Assembly (NCBI RefSeq): GCF_000177675.1
Contig: NZ_ADGX01000021.1
Span: forward strand, 17,964 to 81,963
Length of the DNA stretch: 64,000 nucleotides
Reading direction: 5' to 3'
Source: Parafrankia sp. EUN1f
GTDB lineage: Bacteria > Actinomycetota > Actinomycetes > Frankiales > Frankiaceae
Positions 44,829 through 53,983 of the stretch are shown in pieces; within the stretch, counting starts at the first letter, position 1, and each line of letters begins with the position of its first letter. Made by a program: the position numbers and the translations under genes. A model generated the notes under the pieces. That model saw nothing but the letters and a program-made list of their open reading frames with translations, had not been told where the DNA came from and made no database searches.

Positions 44829-45365
44829 ATGGAGTTGTGGGGTGCGGCGCTGTACGGGGATCCTTGTCGCGACTGCCAGTTCGACTGGCGGATCGATATG
44901 GTGCACGCTGTCACGCTGGTGGCGGCGTCACCCGCCGAGATCGACCGCCGGTCGGGCGGTGCGGTCGGCGGGGAGCGGTGGTCAGCCGAGGGGTGGAGCG
45001 TCGCGGAGTACGTCAGCCACATGGCCGACAACCTGCGGAACTGGGCCGAGCGGGTCCAGGGCGCGCGGCTGGCCGGCGTCACCGACATCGCGGGGTACGA
45101 CCAGGATGAGCTGGCCCGTGTCCGCCGGTATGACCGCATTCCGTTGGCGGCGGCCCGGTGGGCCCTCGGAATCAGTGCGCCCGCCTGGGTTGACGTGATG
45201 CGCTCCGCGCTCGCCGAGGGTGTCGTCGTCCATCATGCGACCCGCGGCGAGCAGCGGGCGGCCGACATCGTGCGGAACAACGCCCACGATGTGTGGCATC
45301 ACCTGTGGGATATCGACCGTGCACTCGGCCAGAGCGCCGCTGCCGGGGTCAGTCGCCCGGGGTAG
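44829..45365 (+). CDS. DinB-like (four-helix) protein
   Basis: 178 residues from the ATG at 44829 (a TTG at 44820 also opens the frame). The pattern [20 protein letters not shown], the later [12 protein letters not shown] and the closing [17 protein letters not shown] fit the DinB/mycothiol-dependent-like helical bundle, with three His spaced as for metal binding. Substrate unknown. The 3' end overlaps the convergent LLM gene by 17 bases. Confidence 0.75.
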   Translation: MELWGAALYGDPCRDCQFDWRIDMVHAVTLVAASPAEIDRRSGGAVGGERWSAEGWSVAEYVSHMADNLRNWAERVQGARLAGVTDIAGYDQDELARVRRYDRIPLAAARWALGISAPAWVDVMRSALAEGVVVHHATRGEQRAADIVRNNAHDVWHHLWDIDRALGQSAAAGVSRPG

Positions 45366-46350
45366 GTGCGGCGAGGCCGGCTGCCTTCGCGGTCAGTTCG
45401 ACCGAGCGCAGGCGCTGGCCGATCGTCGGGGACTGGTGGGCGACGATGAGCTCGTCGGCGTCGGCGTGGGTGGTGAACCAGTCGAGGTACTCGCCGACCG
45501 TGTCCGGGGTGCCGGCGGCGGTGTACTTCATCATCTGGACGAGCTGCTGCCCCTGCGGTGCGGCGAGGATCTCGTCGGCCTCGGCGTCGGTGAAGGTCTG
45601 GCCGCGGCCGAGCAGCCAGCTGACCCGCTGGCGGCGGATCGTGCGCTGCTGGTCCTGTGCGTCGTCGGCGGTGTCCGCGGCGATGACGTTGACGCCTGCG
45701 ATGACGTACGGCTGGTCGAGCTGCGCCGACGGCTGGAACAGGCGGCGGTAGAGGGCGACCGCGTCCTGCAGGGCGTTCGGGGCGAAATGCGACGCGAACC
45801 CGTAGGGCAGCCCGAGCGCCGCCGCGAGCCGGGCCCCGAACAGCGACGACCCGAGGATGTACAGCGGGACGTTCGTGCCCTTGCCGGGGGTGGCGTCGAC
45901 GCCGGGGATGAGCGACCGGCCGGCCAGGTAGCCCTGGAGCTCCTGGACGTCCTGCGGGAACCGTTCGGCCGAGCGGTCGTCCCGGCGCAGGGCGTACATT
46001 GTCTGCTGGTCGCTGCCGGGGGCCCGGCCCAGACCCAGGTCGATGCGACCGGGGTGCAGCGTCGCGAGCGTGCCGAACTGCTCGGCGATGGTGAGCGGCG
46101 AGTGGTTCGGCAGCATGACACCGCCGGAGCCGAGTCGGACGGTGCTCGTGTTCGCCGCGACATGCGCGATGAGCACGCTGGTCGCGGACGACGCGATCCG
46201 CGGCATGTTGTGGTGCTCGGCGTACCAGATCCGCTGGTAGCCGAGGGACTCGGCCAGGCGCGCGAGCGCGACGCTGCCTTCGAGGCTCTGCTGCGCGGTC
46301 TCGTCGACGCCGATCGTCGCCAGGTCAAGGATGGAGAGCGGTACTGTCAC
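45349..46350 (-). CDS. LLM-class flavin-dependent oxidoreductase (MsnO8-like)
   Basis: 333 residues, single-domain luciferase-like monooxygenase. The start [19 protein letters not shown], the motif [14 protein letters not shown], the segment [20 protein letters not shown] and GRAPGSDQ are typical of the MsnO8 subgroup, which uses reduced FMN or F420. Substrate not predictable. About 100 bases separate it from the upstream VWA gene. Confidence 0.88.
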   Translation of the reverse strand: MTVPLSILDLATIGVDETAQQSLEGSVALARLAESLGYQRIWYAEHHNMPRIASSATSVLIAHVAANTSTVRLGSGGVMLPNHSPLTIAEQFGTLATLHPGRIDLGLGRAPGSDQQTMYALRRDDRSAERFPQDVQELQGYLAGRSLIPGVDATPGKGTNVPLYILGSSLFGARLAAALGLPYGFASHFAPNALQDAVALYRRLFQPSAQLDQPYVIAGVNVIAADTADDAQDQQRTIRRQRVSWLLGRGQTFTDAEADEILAAPQGQQLVQMMKYTAAGTPDTVGEYLDWFTTHADADELIVAHQSPTIGQRLRSVELTAKAAGLAAPTPGD

Positions 46351-46451
46351 CGGTTGAGCCCTTCGTCATCGGCGTCATCACCGCCGTCGCGGTCGCCGCC
46401 GTCACCTCCGCCGCCGGGGCATGCCCTTCAGGCAGCCCGACAGACGCAACG

Positions 46452-47138
46452 TCAGGTGAGCAGGCCGGCCTTCCTGGCCTCGTCGAGCCACTGCGGGTAC
46501 TCCGCCAGCAGGAGATCGAAGACCTGCCGGTCGTCGAGGGCTTCGATGTCGTCCGGCTCGACGAAGTGCGCGTTGTCCACTGGACGTCCACGCAGGTCGT
46601 CGAGGCGGCGCAGGAAGTCGAAGGGGCCCTCGCCCACGCCGAGGAACTTGTAGAAGATGTTGCGCTGCGACGCGGTGACAAGCTCCTGTTTGGCGGCGGT
46701 CCGGCTGTCCGGCGCGCCGTCGGTGACGAACAGCACGTAGACCGGCAGCCCGTCGGCCGGAAAGTGCTCGCGGACGAGGGTCATCGCGGCGGCATAGTCC
46801 GTCCGGCCCATGCGCCGGCCGGCGCGCAGCCGGTCGATTCCCCCGGCGTAGTCCGCGAGGGTGAGCTCGCCGGCGTGGACGGCGCCGGTGTCGAAGATGA
46901 ACACGTCGATGGCGCCGTCGTCGTCGAACTGGGTCGCGAGCGCCAGGGCCCGTTCGGCGATCCGCTGGACGACGCCCTTGACGTACAGGGCCCGCATCGA
47001 TCCACTGTGGTCGACGCACAGCGCGACCTTCGCGCGGGCGGTGCCCAATGCCTGTGCCGACAGCCGAGAACGCGCCTCCTTGACCAGACTGAGCAGCTCA
47101 GGAGCCTGGGCCTCGATCTTCTCCAGCGATATCGGCAT
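46452..47138 (-). CDS. VWA domain protein, TerF-like
   Basis: 228 residues. The VWA fold has an intact metal site: DHSGSM (DxSxS), the later Thr/Asp in GRTDYAAAM, and VTDGAPDS. The end FVEPDDIEALDDRQVFDLLL matches the TerF/TerY-like VWA group linked to tellurite/stress gene sets, but no other ter genes are nearby. The ATG at 47138 (PISLEKIEAQAPELLSL) is the usual family start. Confidence 0.82.
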   Translation of the reverse strand: MPISLEKIEAQAPELLSLVKEARSRLSAQALGTARAKVALCVDHSGSMRALYVKGVVQRIAERALALATQFDDDGAIDVFIFDTGAVHAGELTLADYAGGIDRLRAGRRMGRTDYAAAMTLVREHFPADGLPVYVLFVTDGAPDSRTAAKQELVTASQRNIFYKFLGVGEGPFDFLRRLDDLRGRPVDNAHFVEPDDIEALDDRQVFDLLLAEYPQWLDEARKAGLLT

Positions 47139-47216
47139 GGGCCACACGCTATCGGGCCGCTCCTGGGCGGCCGGCCGAGCAGCCGGGCGGAGCGGCCCGT
47201 TCGCGGTGGGGCTCCC

Positions 47217-47296
47217 GGGCGAGCCGGGCGAGCCGGGTCAGCCGGGTCAGCCGGGTCAGCTAGGTGAGCTGGGTGAGCCGGGTGAGCTGGGTCAGC
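47217..47296. repeat. Imperfect 9-bp tandem repeat
   Basis: About nine copies of a 9-base unit of the type gggtcagcc/gggtgagct, reaching into the last codons of the reductase gene and filling the gap to the VWA gene. No spacers; simple-sequence expansion. Confidence 0.7.
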
Positions 47297-48359
47297 GCTT
47301 GACGACCAGCTGGGAGGCGACGGTCGGCAGGTCCGCGTAGGTGACGATGCCCGGCCGCGCGGCGACCACGGCGGGAATCGCGTTGACCACCGGCAGAGCT
47401 GTGATCATCGAGCCCATGGCGCTGATGTCGTCCATGGTGAGGTTGGTGAGGTCGGCGGGGAGAACCTCGACCCGCAGGTTGATCTGCGGAGTGCCGCGGA
47501 CCTCCATCAGGTAGGCCATCGCGATGTCCCAGGCTGGTTCGATGTCGGCGGCGACGGTCCAGCGGACCTGCGCCTCCACCAGGTCGGTGCCGGCCACCGA
47601 GCCGATCCAGCGCGCGTCGATCCCGGCGACGCTGCCGGCCCGCACCGTCCGGCCGGGGACGTCGGCGTCGGTGGTCGCGTGGGCGAACTCGACCTCGCAG
47701 CGGATGTCGTCCAGCTCCAGGCCGAGCTGGTGGGCGATCGACTCGACCGCGTCGCCGAACACCGCGGTGGCCTTGCGGATCTCGTCGGCATGGCCGGGGT
47801 CGCCGGCGGGACGGCCCCAGCCGAGCTCGTTCTGGTTCGCGTCGCCGGCCCACAGCCCGATGTTGAACGACTCGGTGACCCGGATGTAGTTCACCTCCCG
47901 GCACGGGCCGGTCGCGACCGCGGCGAGGTAGTCGGCGAAGCCCGGGTTGATGCCGCTGCCGAACAGGCTGGCGTTGCCGGCGCGCGCGGCCTCGTCGAGC
48001 GCGGCCCGGCTCTCGGCACCGTAGGCACGGCCGGTGATGAAGCCGGCGGTGGAGACGACGTTGATGCCGGCCCGCAGCAGCCGGGTCAGGTGCTCGATGT
48101 CGGGGTACAGCGGCATGTAGATCACGCAGTCGGGACGTAAGGCGATCAGCGCGTCGACGTCGTCGGTCGCGGTGACGCCGAGGTCACGGTCGAGGCCGGC
48201 CAGCTGACCCGCGTCCTTTCCTACCTTCTCCTTGCTGAACGCGAACAGCCCGACCAGCTCGAGCAGCCCCGGACGCTCGACGATCGCCTTGATCGACTCC
48301 TTCGCGACGTTTCCCGTCGTCCATTGCACGACGCGCACCGGCCGGTTCGCCTCAGTCAT
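47292..48359 (-). CDS. DapB-fold NAD(P)-dependent reductase/dehydrogenase
   Basis: 355 residues. The N-terminal dinucleotide-binding domain reads VRVVQWTTGNVAKESIKAIV, followed by LELVGLFAFS. The middle contains VIYMPLYPDIEHLTRLLRAG and FGSGINPGFADYLAAV, as in the dihydrodipicolinate-reductase-like/2,4-diaminopentanoate-dehydrogenase group common in actinobacteria, often in catabolic loci. It is not the lysine-pathway enzyme by sequence pattern. The ATG at 48359 (MTEANRP) is chosen over an upstream frame extension that has no similarity. Confidence 0.82.
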   Translation of the reverse strand: MTEANRPVRVVQWTTGNVAKESIKAIVERPGLLELVGLFAFSKEKVGKDAGQLAGLDRDLGVTATDDVDALIALRPDCVIYMPLYPDIEHLTRLLRAGINVVSTAGFITGRAYGAESRAALDEAARAGNASLFGSGINPGFADYLAAVATGPCREVNYIRVTESFNIGLWAGDANQNELGWGRPAGDPGHADEIRKATAVFGDAVESIAHQLGLELDDIRCEVEFAHATTDADVPGRTVRAGSVAGIDARWIGSVAGTDLVEAQVRWTVAADIEPAWDIAMAYLMEVRGTPQINLRVEVLPADLTNLTMDDISAMGSMITALPVVNAIPAVVAARPGIVTYADLPTVASQLVVKR

Positions 48360-49519
48360 TGTTCTTCCCCAGGTACGAAGTTGTAAGGAACCGCGCGCAC
48401 ACGGACAAGGCCACCAGTTCATCGTGGGCGCGAGTGAAAGTGAATTTTCGTTGGGCACTTGCTCAGCTTTGCTGCGAGCTTTCTAACACACCTTTCTCTG
48501 GCCCGGCAAGGTACCTCGTTTACTTCGCGGGACGGGGGTGGGCGGTCGCCGGCCACGGACACCCGACCACCGACACCCGACCACCGACACCCGACCACCG
48601 ACACGGCCACAGCCACCGGACACGGAGGCCGGCGGCCGGAGGCCGGAGGCGGACGATGCGCCCGTCACGCCCTGCGCCGTCGCGTTGACGCGGCGCAGGC
48701 TAGAGAGGTTCGGGGCCGGGCGATACGGGCAGTGGCCGGTCTGGTCGATGCCCTGGCGCTTTCTGACAGTCCTGGTCAGGTCCCGGCAGTCGCATGGTTG
48801 TCGTGTACCCGCGAATAAAGGGCCCCTTGTGGCCTCTCACCCGAACTTCTTGACGTCCATGTTGATACAGATTTTGCAAGCTTTCGGGAGCCCCATTTTG
48901 GATCAGATACCGAGAGCTCTTTACCCTGATTTTTGGCTGCTCACGGAGCTTGGCGGGGCCGGGATTTCGCTCGCCCAGTGGCCTGTGGGCACCTCTGGAG
49001 TTCCCGAAAGCGCTGGTCACGGTGGTGGTTCGGGTTTCATCGGCCCTCCTTGCGTCGCGTCGGGTCGACAATGTCGAACGGGCGGGTCGTCCACGGCTGG
49101 GCTTTGATGCAATTCAGCAGCCCAGGATCCGCGGCAGATTCATTTAATAGATTGCTCGGACCCTTGTTTCAGACATTCATGTCACCCTGGCCGCGCTGGG
49201 CAGCGGACGATGCCGACGCACGGCAAAGCGGCAACGCCAACCACGACGGCAGGAGGCCGGCGCGGGTGGCTGGTGCGCGGCGGGTAGCTGGCGGCGGGCG
49301 GCTCGTGGCTCGTGGCAGCAGGCGGCCTGTAGCTCGTGGAGCAGGCGGCTATTGGCTGGTGGCGGCGCGCGGCGGATGGCGGCGTGCGGGTTCTCCGTGG
49401 CGCGGTCGGGTAGCGTCGGGCGAAGGCTGGAAGGCACCTTGGCAGGCGCGGGCGTACCAGCCCCGCGCCCGGCAGGTCCACCTGTGCCTCCGGCGTTCAG
49501 GCTCCGGAGCCAGGGAGGC
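48360..49519. other. Long intergenic region with repeats, no gene seen
   Basis: 1,160 bases. It holds three exact 14-bp copies of acacccgaccaccg (48559-48600), a less GC-rich stretch (about 48830-49160) and a block of imperfect ggcggctcgtggctcgtgg-type repeats (about 49250-49400). The open frames through it have repeat-driven compositions and no recognisable protein pattern. The low-GC part is the best place for promoters. Confidence 0.5.
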
Positions 49520-50452
49520 GTGCTGAGCAGAGTTGTGGTGGTCGGCTCGGTCAATATGGACGTGCTGACCCGCTGCGTGCGCATGCCCCGGCCCGGCGAG
49601 ACCGTCCCGGGAAGCTCCGTGAGCCTTCTGCCGGGTGGGAAGGGCGCGAACCAGGCGGTCGCGGCACGCCGGGCGGGTGCGGCGACATCCATGGTGGGTG
49701 CCGTCGGTGACGACGACTTCGGGCGGATACTGCGCGACTTCCTGGATTCCGAGCATCTGGACCTCGGCCGGCTGGCCGCCGTCCCGGGGGCGTCCGGTAC
49801 CGCGGTTATTCTTGTCGACGGGTCGGGCGAGAACGCCATCACCATTGTTCCGGGTGCGAATGATCGGGTGCTGCCGAATTCTCTCGACGGCCTCCCTCTC
49901 GCGCCGGGCGAGATCCTGCTGTTGCAGGACGAAATTCCCGAGACGACAAACATCGCGGCTGTCGCCCGGGCTCGGGCCGCGGGTGCGGTGACGGTGCTGA
50001 ACCTCGCCCCGTATCGGCCGACGCCGCCTGAGGTGCTGCGCGATGTTGATTACCTGGTCGTGAACGAGACCGAGTTCGCGAATGTCACCGGTGTCGAGAC
50101 GAACCCGGTGGTGGCGATGACGTCCGATCGGGTGGCGGGGCTGCTGGCTGACGGTGCGGGGGTGGCAAGGCATGTCGTCGTCACCCTCGGCGCCGAGGGC
50201 CTGTTGGCCCGGCTCGATGGCACTGTCCTGCGGGTGCCCGGCTTTCCGGTGACAGCGGTGGACACGACCGGCGCGGGCGACTGCTTCTGCGGCGCGTTCG
50301 GCGCGGCCCTGGCCCGGGGAGATCATCCGGAGCAGGCACTGCGGTACGCCAGCGCCGCGGCCGCCCTGTCGGTACGCAGCCACGGGGCTGGGCCGTCGAT
50401 GCCCACCGACGGGGACATCAACCATTTCCTCGGCTCAGCATCGGCCCGGTAG
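49520..50452 (+). CDS. rbsK: Ribokinase-family sugar kinase
   Basis: 310 residues, PfkB fold. The N-terminal signature VVVVGSVNMDVLTRCVRMPR, the PGGKGANQAVAARRAG motif and the C-terminal catalytic motif DTTGAGDCFCGAFGAALA with the GAGD anion hole identify ribokinase. It phosphorylates ribose or a related sugar. The start is unclear: GTG at 49520 is too close to the AGGGAGG ribosome site, CTG at 49523 would give the usual start M-S-R and a 4-base spacing, and GTG at 49535 is further. The gene stands alone, with no sugar transporter beside it. Confidence 0.88.
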   Translation: MLSRVVVVGSVNMDVLTRCVRMPRPGETVPGSSVSLLPGGKGANQAVAARRAGAATSMVGAVGDDDFGRILRDFLDSEHLDLGRLAAVPGASGTAVILVDGSGENAITIVPGANDRVLPNSLDGLPLAPGEILLLQDEIPETTNIAAVARARAAGAVTVLNLAPYRPTPPEVLRDVDYLVVNETEFANVTGVETNPVVAMTSDRVAGLLADGAGVARHVVVTLGAEGLLARLDGTVLRVPGFPVTAVDTTGAGDCFCGAFGAALARGDHPEQALRYASAAAALSVRSHGAGPSMPTDGDINHFLGSASAR

Positions 50453-50900
50453 CCGGGGCCGCGGCATGTGGGGGAACGAGCCGGCGCGGCAGCGCGATGT
50501 CCCCGTGCCGGTCGGCGGGCTCGCCTGCGAGGCGGACGTTCCCATGTTGTCCAGTTCGTTGATCCGAAGGATCGGCCTGGCGGTCCGTACCCATCCGCCC
50601 CCCGCCGCCTGGCGACCCGGCGACCCGGCGGGGATCTCGCGCCGCTACACACCGCCACCAATTCACTCCAATATGAACAAACAGAGTCAGGAAGTCATCT
50701 GACAATCCGCAAGAAGTGAGAATTCCGGCTGTTGTAGCAGCCAAAATCCTTACTTCTTGCTCCGCAGCGACGGCAGCGGCGGCGGCGGCGGCGACGGCGG
50801 CGACGGCAGCCCAAAGTTCGGGATTCCCACGACGAGTCGTACAACGACCAGCAGCCTCAACTCTCCGAATCCGGCGGCGGCGGCGCGGCGGGAAACACGG
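50453..50900. other. Convergent intergenic region holding stem-loop repeat copy 2
   Basis: 448 bases between the ends of the ribokinase and LLM genes. No gene is seen. Besides the stem-loop element, it has a ggc-rich simple repeat at about 50772-50805. Confidence 0.5.
50692..50880. repeat. Dispersed stem-loop element, copy 2
   Basis: Left arm starts caagaagtgagaatt (50711), right arm ends ttacttcttg (50760). The outer stem keeps pairing with one G-U and one A-C change relative to copy 1. The inner stem is GGCTG/CAGCC instead of GGTTGC/GCAGCC. The flanks aagtcatcttgacaatccgc and gcagcgacggcagcgg, tcgggattcc match copy 1 at 28.0 kb. Confidence 0.8.
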
Positions 50901-51929
50901 TCATGCAGGAGCGCTGGGTACCCAGCCGAGGTGCGGGGCCACCGTTGTGGCGATGTCCTCCAGCAGGCGCAGGTTCTCCCGGAGGCCGAACGCGGGCGGC
51001 AGGAATGCGATCAGGTCGTCGGCGAGCGCGACGCTGGGGTCGGCGAGGAGCTGGTCGAGGACCTCGGACGGATCACCGTGGTGGACGGGGCTCATGGTGA
51101 ACCGGGCGGGCGGACCCGCCGTGGGAGCCAGCGCACCCTGCGGGCGGGATGCCGCCGGGCCCTGGGTGCGTCGTTCCTCGTCGTAGGCGGCGTAGCGGCG
51201 GCGGAGCTCGGGGGAGGTGGCCGGCAGCACGGAGCGGGCCACCGCCACCTGTGCCGGGGACGTCGCCGGGTGGACGGAGTGGTAGGTCTTGATCGCTCGG
51301 GCGAGCTCGGCACCGTAGTCGTCGATCTGGCCGCTCAGGATGGTGCTGAGCAGCAGCCGCAGCCCCTGGCGTCCGACCCGTTCGGCGGAGGCCACCGAGC
51401 CGGCGCCGTACCAGACCCGGTCCCCGAGGCCGGGGCTCGTCGGCCGCACGGTCAGCTCGGTGCCCGTGGCCACCATGCCGGCGAGGTCGCCCACGACTCC
51501 GACCTGTTCACCGCGGACGGCGCGCAGGAAGGCGGCGAGCCGGGTCTGGGACTGTTCCCGCCCGTCGTTCGGCTCCTGGCCGAAGACGCTGTCGAAGCCG
51601 CCCTGGCCGGTGCCGAGGCCGAGCTGCAGACGTCCGGAGCTGAGCAGGTCGGCGGTAGCGGCGGCCTCGGCGAGCAGGATCGGGTCCTCGTAGCGGACAC
51701 CGATGATGGCGGTGCCCAGGCCGATCCGGTCGGTGTGCTGTGCGACCGCGGCGTGGAACACCAGCGGGGAGGCAAGGTAGTTGTCGAAGTGGCGCTGGTA
51801 GACCCAGCCGGTGTCGTAGCCGAGCTGTTCGGCGACGCGGAACAGCTCGATGCCGTCGCGCAGCGCCTGCGCGGCGCCGCCGGTGGGGAAGGAGATCCGC
51901 GCGTTGAAACCGAGCCGCGCCGATGTCAT
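50901..51929 (-). CDS. LLM-class flavin-dependent oxidoreductase
   Basis: 342 residues, luciferase-like fold. Patterns: ARLGFNARISFPTGGAAQAL, YDTGWVYQRHFDNYLASPLV, LGTAIIGVRYEDPILLAEAA, RLQLGLGTGQGGFDSVFG. Likely uses reduced flavin; substrate unknown. The ATG shares a base with the stop of the upstream ABC exporter gene (TGATG), so it belongs to that operon. Confidence 0.87.
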   Translation of the reverse strand: MTSARLGFNARISFPTGGAAQALRDGIELFRVAEQLGYDTGWVYQRHFDNYLASPLVFHAAVAQHTDRIGLGTAIIGVRYEDPILLAEAAATADLLSSGRLQLGLGTGQGGFDSVFGQEPNDGREQSQTRLAAFLRAVRGEQVGVVGDLAGMVATGTELTVRPTSPGLGDRVWYGAGSVASAERVGRQGLRLLLSTILSGQIDDYGAELARAIKTYHSVHPATSPAQVAVARSVLPATSPELRRRYAAYDEERRTQGPAASRPQGALAPTAGPPARFTMSPVHHGDPSEVLDQLLADPSVALADDLIAFLPPAFGLRENLRLLEDIATTVAPHLGWVPSAPA

Positions 51930-53983
51930 CAGGTGCTCCTGTCGTTCCGGAGGGTGTGGCGCGTCGCCGATTCGCGGTGCTCGTCGCCGGCGCCTTCCGC
52001 CTGTTCCTCCCGCGGGTGGGGGACGTGGTCGGCGGCGAGGGTGTGGTCGACCCAGACGGCGTGTAGATCCGCGTAGCGTCCGGGGCGTGTGACGAGGTCG
52101 GCGTGGCGGCCGTTCTGGACGATTCGGCCGTCGTCGAAGACGAGGATGCGGTCGGCGCGCTCGGCGGTGACCATGCGGTGCGCGATCGAGATGGTGGTGC
52201 GGCCGACGGTGAGCGCGTCGAGGGCGTGTTGCACGCGGACGTCGGTGGCCGGGTCGACGCCGCTGGTGGCCTCGTCGAGCACCAGCAGGTCGGGGTCGAC
52301 CAGCGCGGTGCGGGCGAGCGCGACGAGCTGGCGTTCGCCGGCTGACAGCCGTCCGCCGCGCACCCCGACGCGGGTGTCGACGCCGTCGGGCAGGGTGTCG
52401 ATCCAGGGGCGCAGGCCGAGCGAGTCGACGATCTCGTCCAGTGCTTCCAGCGCCTCGGGTGCGCGGATGTCACCGTGGACTCCGGCGAGGATGTTGTCGG
52501 CGATCGTGGCGTCGAACAGGAACGGGTCCTGCGGGACGATGGCGATCCGGCGTTGGAACGACCGGTCGCAGACCTGGGCGATCGGGATGCCGCCGAGCAG
52601 GACGCGCCCGCGCCGCGCCGAGAGCTGGCGGGTCAGCAGCCGGGCGAACGTGCTCTTGCCGGATCCGGTCTCGCCGACGACGGCGACGTGCTCCCCCGGG
52701 TCGATGCCGATGGTGACGTCGCGCAGCGCGAGCGAGCCGTCTCCAGCGGCGATATCGCGGGCGTTGGCGGCGGAGTCCCCGCCAGCGGCGACGCCAACGT
52801 TGGCAGCGACGCCGACAGTGTCGGCGGCGTCCCCGTAGGAAGCGGCGTCCCCGTAGGAAGCGGCGACGCCGTGCAGGTCGACGGCGATCGGGCCGGGTGG
52901 GAGCTCGCGGGCACCCGGCCCGGCGACCACCGCGGACGGAGTGGCCAGCACCTCGATCGCCCGCCGCCAGCCGGCGACCGCGCTCTGCACCTCGCCGAGC
53001 ATCGTCACCAGCAGCTGAAGCGGGCGGACGAAGAAGGTGACCAGCAGCAACAACGCGACCAGCTCACCGGCGGACAGGTCCAGTCCCGGCTCCCACCAGG
53101 TGTTGTCCACGGACCACCGGACACCGGCGATGACGATGAAGGTGGTGATGAACGAGATCGCCACCTCGCCGAGCGCGGTGTTGGTATGCAGCGGGACCAG
53201 GGTGTGGCGCTGAGCGGCCGCGACCTGTTCGATCGACTCGTCGGCGGCGGCGCGGCTGCGCCGCTCGGTGCCGGTGGAGCGGATGACGGCGATGCCGGTG
53301 ATGGCTTCGCCGATCACGGACTGCATCGCCGACACCCGTTCCCGCACGACGCTGAAACGACGTCCGACGACTGCCTGGATGCGTCGCATGACGATGAGCA
53401 GCAGCGCCGCCGCGGCGAGCACCGGCAGCGCGAGCTGCCAGGAGTAGATCGAGATGAGGACCGCGGCGATCACCATCTGGGCGGCGTTGACCAACAGCAG
53501 GACGCCGCCGTTCTGGACGAAGGTGGTCACCGTGTCGAGGTCACTGGTCAGCCGGCTGACCAGGTCGGCGCTGGGGATCCGGGCGAACCGCTCGTAGGAG
53601 ATCTCGTGGATGCGGGCGACGCCGTCCGCACGTAGCTGGGCGAGCGCGGCCTCGGTGCGCCGGAAGACGCGCCGGTTGAGCCACCCGGACGCCGCCGCCG
53701 CCAGCACCGTGGCTCCCGCTCCGACGCCGACGGCGCGCAGGACGACGTCCGCGGTGCCGGTGTGCGGGTGGAGCAGACCGTGGTCGAGGGCGTACTGGAC
53801 GGTGAGCGGGGTGACGATACGCCCGGCCCCGGCGACGAAGGCGAGCAGCAGGGTGAGCGCCAGGCCGCTGGTCAGCATCGGGGTGGTGGTGCGCAGCAGG
53901 TGGACGAGGGTCCGTCCCCGGGCCCCGGCGAGATCAGCCAGCCGGGCGGGAGCGGGAGCCGAGGCCGGGTTGGTGCTACTCAT
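51929..53983 (-). CDS. ABC exporter half-transporter with canonical ATP site
   Basis: 684 residues from the ATG at 53983. Six-helix membrane domain (about 1-330), a linker with Ala/Gly/Asp repeats (SYGDAASYGDAAD), then the ATPase: Walker A VGETGSGKST, signature LSAGERQ, Walker B LLVLDEATSGVD and a normal His switch in ISIAHRM. The C-terminal tail is charged. It overlaps the partner exporter gene by 8 bases and likely forms a heterodimer with it. Substrate not predictable; drug or lipid export is usual for this type. Confidence 0.92.
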   Translation of the reverse strand: MSSTNPASAPAPARLADLAGARGRTLVHLLRTTTPMLTSGLALTLLLAFVAGAGRIVTPLTVQYALDHGLLHPHTGTADVVLRAVGVGAGATVLAAAASGWLNRRVFRRTEAALAQLRADGVARIHEISYERFARIPSADLVSRLTSDLDTVTTFVQNGGVLLLVNAAQMVIAAVLISIYSWQLALPVLAAAALLLIVMRRIQAVVGRRFSVVRERVSAMQSVIGEAITGIAVIRSTGTERRSRAAADESIEQVAAAQRHTLVPLHTNTALGEVAISFITTFIVIAGVRWSVDNTWWEPGLDLSAGELVALLLLVTFFVRPLQLLVTMLGEVQSAVAGWRRAIEVLATPSAVVAGPGARELPPGPIAVDLHGVAASYGDAASYGDAADTVGVAANVGVAAGGDSAANARDIAAGDGSLALRDVTIGIDPGEHVAVVGETGSGKSTFARLLTRQLSARRGRVLLGGIPIAQVCDRSFQRRIAIVPQDPFLFDATIADNILAGVHGDIRAPEALEALDEIVDSLGLRPWIDTLPDGVDTRVGVRGGRLSAGERQLVALARTALVDPDLLVLDEATSGVDPATDVRVQHALDALTVGRTTISIAHRMVTAERADRILVFDDGRIVQNGRHADLVTRPGRYADLHAVWVDHTLAADHVPHPREEQAEGAGDEHRESATRHTLRNDRST

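Noticed and set aside
48559..48600. Three direct 14-bp repeats resembling a tiny CRISPR array
   Set aside because: The copies are contiguous with no spacers and no cas genes are nearby; this is a simple tandem repeat.
48700..49071. A 123-codon minus-strand frame in the long spacer
   Set aside because: Arg/Pro-rich, no recognisable pattern and no ribosome site; treated as chance.
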